53,655 bases of DNA from contig CAYZBM010000004.1 of NCBI GenBank assembly GCA_964476705.1, forward strand, positions 1 through 53,655, in the 5' to 3' direction. Below, in pieces: positions 50,396 through 53,655 of this stretch. The notes under the pieces are model-generated. The model did no database searches and was not told the origin of the DNA. It worked only from the letters and a program-made list of their open reading frames with translations. Made by a program: the position numbers and the translations under genes. The DNA comes from CAYZBM01 sp964476705 (GTDB taxonomy: Bacteria; Pseudomonadota; Alphaproteobacteria; Rickettsiales; UBA6187). The number at the start of each line of letters is the position of its first letter. Within the stretch, counting starts at the first letter, position 1.

Positions 50396-52678
50396 CTACA
50401 AAACCGTAATATATGATTCAGGCAACCAACTGCCATCACAGCCAACCGCAAAACTAAGTAATATTTTTAAATCAGCGGCAGCTTTAGTAAACTTAATTTC
50501 AATAGTTATTTTACCACTATAAACTGGTAGTAAGATATCATCGATTAAGAGTGAGTGATTAGCACTTGGATAATTAATTTCAACTAGCTCACCATTATTC
50601 TTAGTCATGATATGTAGCCTAGTTGCTACTAAATATTTATTCGGGGTTTCGGATAAATTTATATATCTTCCTTCTTCGATATTTAACTCTAAAGAATAAT
50701 GAACTTTACTTCCCTCTTTTATCTTATGTTTAACTAATTTATATTTTACAAAATCACTAGATTTAGCCAAATTATCATTAGCAATATTACTTCCAAAAAT
50801 TTGTCGAACTGGAGTTAAATCATCGATTTTTAATTCGGTTAAATTTAAAAATTGAGTAATAAAACTAGCATAATTAAGTGGCGCTATAGCAATTTCATCA
50901 TAAAAAGTTGTGATTAAATCATAGGCTTTTGCTAAAAATTTATTATCCATACTTACTTTATAAATATATAATAAATTTTTCAGCATTATAGCATTTTCTG
51001 CAGGTAAATTAGTATCACTACAGGTACTAGACCTCACTAATAATCCTGGCTTATCTAGACTTGCATAATAAATATTATTCTCAGCACTTAAAAATAATTT
51101 ATCAACAATCTTTAAAAGTTCTTGCGCTTTATTTAACCAAATAATTTCACCGGTTACTAAATGTAATTTAAGCAAGGCTTTCATATACCAAGCATAATCT
51201 TCTAAAATAACATTATCTTGATCAATTTTATTTTGAAATAAAACTCGTGAAATAATCCGCATTTCATTTTGATTCATAAAATATTTCTCTAAAGCCATAT
51301 TAGTAGCAACAGCTTGCTCTAAATATTTTTTATTGCCCAAAATACTATAGGCCTTACATAATGAAACTATCATTATGGCATTATTCGATAAGATGATTTT
51401 CTGATCTATTTTAAGTTTAACTTTATTATTGCGGTAAATAGCTAGTTTTTTTAATATTAGCTCAACTTTTTCTGGCAAATAAAAATTAGTAGCTAATTGT
51501 GCTTTTTGGTTTAAACAAATTAAACTACCTATAGCATAATTTTTGCCAGTAACCATAGGTAGTGGTATTAATGAAAAATAGCTAAAAAATAATTCAAGTT
51601 CTGAGCTTGTTAAATTTTCTCTAATTTCATCTTCAGTTAAAGTATAATTTATCCCTTCGCTATTTTTTTCATTTTGACTTAAAGCTATGCCATTATAAAA
51701 TAAATCTTGCTCATTTTTAAATTTAGTTAAAACAAAATTAAAACTATGTTCTATAATTTGTTTATAAATAGCTAAAGGAAAAACTGTGTAAGCTTCTAAA
51801 TAACAAGATAACATTAAACTTTGCGTATAAAGTAGCTTTTCAAAATTAGGTAATAACCAATTTTTATCGGCAGTATAGCGAAAAAACCCGCCATCTATAT
51901 GATCATATAAACACCCCCCTATTATTTGATCTAAGGTTCTTTTAACCACCGCTAAATCTTCAGAATAATTAGTCACTAAAAAATGTTTCAGCAAAAAGAC
52001 AAGATAACTTTCTTGCGGAAATTTCGGGGCACCAAAAAATCCACCATTGGCTTTATCGGCAATTTGATTTAAAATTTGCAATAAATTAGTAGCAAGTGAA
52101 GCTAAAATTTCAGGATTAAATTCTTGCTTTGATTCGGATTTTTCTACACTTAAGTTCTTGATTATTGATCTAGTTACAATCTCAGCATTATAAGTTATAA
52201 AAGATTTTTTTTCCGGCCAAGATTCAGCTAAAGAATTTATAATATGTAAAAAATTATCCTTATTTTCCTGATTAAATTCTGTCAGCAAGGGCGGCGCATA
52301 AAATGGCTTTAAATCAGGAGTTAAAAATATTATATTTGGCCAACCACCATCTTTACTAATTAGCTGCCGGGCAGTCATATAAATATCATCTATATCGGGA
52401 TTAACCTCTTTATCAACTAAAATTGATATAAAATTTTTGTTAAGACAATCTGCAATTTCGCCATTATTTAAAATTTCCCTGTGTAATAAATTGCAATTAT
52501 AGGAGGCTAAATAGCCAATATTTAAGAATATCAATTTATCTTGCGCTAAAGCCAAAGCAAAGCTCTCTGGCTTAAACTCATGCCAAAAAATAGCGTCACT
52601 AGCATGACTTACCAGATATTCACCTAACGAATTTTTAAGCCCATTATTATTGTGGCTATTTCCTTTAATTCCTGGCAA
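50396..52678 (-). CDS. YyaL-like protein: DUF255 thioredoxin domain fused to an (alpha/alpha)6 barrel
   Basis: The first 140 residues follow the DUF255/Spermatogenesis-associated protein 20 pattern: a SH(A)SDAIFWHEF start, DKLIFLNIGYLASYNC, ISILVDKEVNPDIDDIYMTA and GGWPNIIFLTPDLKPFYAPP. A glycosidase-like six-hairpin domain follows (GGFFGAPKFP, DHIDGGFFRYTAD). The family's CxxC is here SYNC (Ser59 to Cys62), so only one Cys is left, and the second half has shorter matches than usual. The protein is about 760 aa against a usual 650-700. The start is TTG, supported by AGGATAGG just upstream. The family's role is unknown. It converges on queF. Confidence 0.88.
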   Translation of the reverse strand: MPGIKGNSHNNNGLKNSLGEYLVSHASDAIFWHEFKPESFALALAQDKLIFLNIGYLASYNCNLLHREILNNGEIADCLNKNFISILVDKEVNPDIDDIYMTARQLISKDGGWPNIIFLTPDLKPFYAPPLLTEFNQENKDNFLHIINSLAESWPEKKSFITYNAEIVTRSIIKNLSVEKSESKQEFNPEILASLATNLLQILNQIADKANGGFFGAPKFPQESYLVFLLKHFLVTNYSEDLAVVKRTLDQIIGGCLYDHIDGGFFRYTADKNWLLPNFEKLLYTQSLMLSCYLEAYTVFPLAIYKQIIEHSFNFVLTKFKNEQDLFYNGIALSQNEKNSEGINYTLTEDEIRENLTSSELELFFSYFSLIPLPMVTGKNYAIGSLICLNQKAQLATNFYLPEKVELILKKLAIYRNNKVKLKIDQKIILSNNAIMIVSLCKAYSILGNKKYLEQAVATNMALEKYFMNQNEMRIISRVLFQNKIDQDNVILEDYAWYMKALLKLHLVTGEIIWLNKAQELLKIVDKLFLSAENNIYYASLDKPGLLVRSSTCSDTNLPAENAIMLKNLLYIYKVSMDNKFLAKAYDLITTFYDEIAIAPLNYASFITQFLNLTELKIDDLTPVRQIFGSNIANDNLAKSSDFVKYKLVKHKIKEGSKVHYSLELNIEEGRYINLSETPNKYLVATRLHIMTKNNGELVEINYPSANHSLLIDDILLPVYSGKITIEIKFTKAAADLKILLSFAVGCDGSWLPESYITVL

Positions 52679-52732
52679 ATTACCTATCCTGCAATAAAAT
52701 TAAAGTTGTAAAATCTCTAAGTAAGCTTTATT

Positions 52733-52779
52733 TATAGTAGATCAAGAAATAAAGATTATTTTAATCAAGAAATACTATA
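52733..52779 (+). repeat. TATAGTA palindromic repeat, short copy D
   Basis: A 47-base copy begins TATAGTAGATCAAGAAAT and ends AATCAAGAAATACTATA, lacking the middle of the full copies. It lies between the YyaL-like gene and yggT, which are divergent, so it is within their promoter region. Confidence 0.8.
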
Positions 52780-52831
52780 TAAATGATTAAACATTAAAAT
52801 ATATAACATATAGAACTCTACGGAGAAACAA

Positions 52832-53119
52832 ATGAATATCAACCCTTTTATTGATTTGATAGAAGCGATTTTAAGAATTTATTCTACTTTGTTGTTAGTT
52901 TATATTGTTATCACTTGGCTGATCTATTTTGAGGTGCTAAATCGGTATAATAAAACCTTAAATAAAATCATTGATTTTTTATATAGTATTACCGAGCCAG
53001 TATTATCTAGAATAAGGCGCTTTATCCCTATTTTTAATGGAATAGATCTCTCGCCTTTAGTACTCTATCTACTAATTAATTTTGCAATTAGTTTGCTAAA
53101 AAACTATTTGTATGTATAG
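52832..53119 (+). CDS. yggT: YggT-family membrane protein
   Basis: The 95-aa protein has two YggT-type hydrophobic segments (about 8-32 and 72-92) and between them the conserved ITEPVLSRIRRFIPIFNGIDLSP (here split as ITEPVLSRIRRF and IPIFNGIDLSP). YggT proteins are small inner-membrane proteins linked to osmotic balance or division in various bacteria; the exact job is unclear. GGAG lies eight bases before the ATG. Its stop codon is formed by bases of TATAGCAGATCAAGG, an end of the palindromic repeat family. Confidence 0.92.
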   Translation: MNINPFIDLIEAILRIYSTLLLVYIVITWLIYFEVLNRYNKTLNKIIDFLYSITEPVLSRIRRFIPIFNGIDLSPLVLYLLINFAISLLKNYLYV

Positions 53120-53129
53120 CAGATCAAGG
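53115..53129 (+). repeat. End fragment of the palindromic repeat at the yggT stop
   Basis: TATAGCAGATCAAGG differs by one base from the family start TATAGTAGATCAAG(A) and includes the yggT TAG (53117-53119). Confidence 0.55.
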
Positions 53130-53139
53130 AACCCAAGAT

Positions 53140-53165
53140 CGTCATCCCTGTATAAGTTCACTAAT
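53140..53165 (-). repeat. Short dispersed repeat, copy 2
   Basis: CGTCATCCCTGTATAAGTTC followed by ACTAAT is the reverse complement of 16123-16148 with one changed base. Confidence 0.7.
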
Positions 53166-53239
53166 TTAAGTTCCAGATTAGGCCATTCAAGCTAAGCGGA
53201 TAGCTGATTGGAAACCACTACAAGTTCCCCCACCCCCAC

Positions 53240-53370
53240 GTCATTCAGGTTATTATCTTTTTCCAAAATATTATCAATAAAATTGGCTTCGACTTTTGTC
53301 GATGCCATAAATAAAATTTAATATTTTGCTTGAAAAAGAAATAGACCTGAACCTACTTTAAGGCTGGGAG
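53240..53370 (+). repeat. Arm repeat of the GIY-YIG element, copy R4, with a nested hairpin in its loop
   Basis: GTCATTCAGGTTATTATCTT ... GACCTGAACCTACTTTAAGG matches the other arms, but the loop is about 45 bases longer and contains GGCTTCGAC-TTTT-GTCGATGCC, a second stem. No GIY-YIG codons follow. It lies in the 536-base gene-free tail 53120-53655. Confidence 0.8.
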
Positions 53371-53433
53371 TATTGCATCATTTATACTTAAGGTTTTAGA
53401 TTATAATGATAATATAAATCGTCTTTACTAAAG

Positions 53434-53605
53434 TATAGTAGATTAAGAAAGAATTGACAGTAAAATACATATATAATAAATTTAGCAGATCAGCGATCTA
53501 CTATCTATAATGCTACATATCCCGAAAAAACATATACTTATAATACTATTTTATGTTTTACTGAAGGATCCATAAATACATTCATTTCAAATAAAAAATA
53601 CTATA
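53434..53605 (+). repeat. TATAGTA palindromic repeat, full copy B
   Basis: It parallels copy A (16233-16402) from TATAGTAGAT to AAATACTATA, with the palindrome TAGCAGATCA-GCGATCTACTA at 53483-53504 and the same ATCC...AAAAAACATA / TATGTTTTACTGAAGGAT hairpin. Bases 53606-53655 hold nothing I recognise. Confidence 0.8.
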
Positions 53606-53655
53606 GGGTATGTTCAAATAACTGTGTCAAATAGTTAATCATATAACGTATAATT

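Noticed and set aside
1..53655. CRISPR array, integrase or phage genes
   Set aside because: The repeats seen are too few, unevenly spaced and in mixed orientation for an array; no cas, integrase, capsid or transposase frame was found.

Overview
The window is AT-rich (roughly 30% GC by eye), with short intergenic gaps and genes on both strands. Several traits point to an alphaproteobacterium, most likely a host-associated member of the Rickettsiales or a similar lineage: a class I lysyl-tRNA synthetase, a COQ9/COQ7 ubiquinone pair, an alpha-type prephenate dehydratase, a RibB fused to a dead RibA domain plus a separate RibA with an extra N-terminal domain, and an argH-lipoprotein-lysA cluster. 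A rickettsial-style autotransporter, an ankyrin protein, a Fic protein and several large effector-like proteins also fit. Making aromatic amino acids, arginine, lysine and riboflavin is more than classical Rickettsiaceae can do, so an amino-acid-prototrophic relative (the Deianiraea type is one possibility) fits better. This placement is inference. No rRNA, tRNA, CRISPR array, phage or intact transposase was seen.

Layout. 1-1339: remnant of an autotransporter barrel and an ankyrin-repeat protein. 1406-3914: pilin-like protein, ribE and ribB-ribX in one minus-strand run. 3976-7414: tyrA, pheA and class II DAHP synthase, followed by a strong terminator. 7617-8717: Fic protein behind a near-copy of that terminator hairpin. 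8724-12709: cobA, an IalB-like secreted protein, a D,D-carboxypeptidase, a pseudouridine synthase and rpsU. 12850-17465: coq9, a degenerate response regulator divergent from ribA, a small membrane protein, then repeats, coq7 and dsbB. 17555-21235: a 1226-residue repeat protein unlike anything I recognise. 21705-30116: lysK, a HAD phosphatase, argH, lptM-like lipoprotein, lysA, pepF and mlaC. 30145-37533: autotransporter, bcp and a YhdP/AsmA-type envelope protein. 37642-38337: a GIY-YIG gene inside ~99-bp inverted repeats. 38391-40527: two small membrane proteins and ispG. 40569-48990: three large coiled-coil or helical proteins, two of them paralogues with a hydrophobic hairpin near the C terminus. 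49152-53119: GNAT, queF, a YyaL-like protein and yggT. 53120-53655: repeat-only tail.

Metabolically, TyrA, PheA and DAHP synthase belong to aromatic amino acid synthesis, ArgH and LysA finish arginine and lysine, and RibA, RibB and RibE supply three riboflavin steps. MlaC, the YhdP-like protein, the lipoprotein, DacF and DsbB serve the envelope. The autotransporter, ankyrin, Fic, coiled-coil and repeat proteins look like surface or host-interaction factors. No secretion-system genes are present here, so calling them effectors is inference.

The most unusual content is the repeat layer. One family has paired inverted copies enclosing a GIY-YIG nuclease gene, and another copy carries only the 3' end of such a gene. 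A second palindromic family with TATAGTA...TACTATA ends sits against gene stop codons. A third element of 227 bp has perfect 15-bp terminal inverted repeats. Together with the paired hydrophobic-hairpin coiled-coil proteins and the internally duplicated 1226-residue protein, these are the best candidates for undescribed biology.
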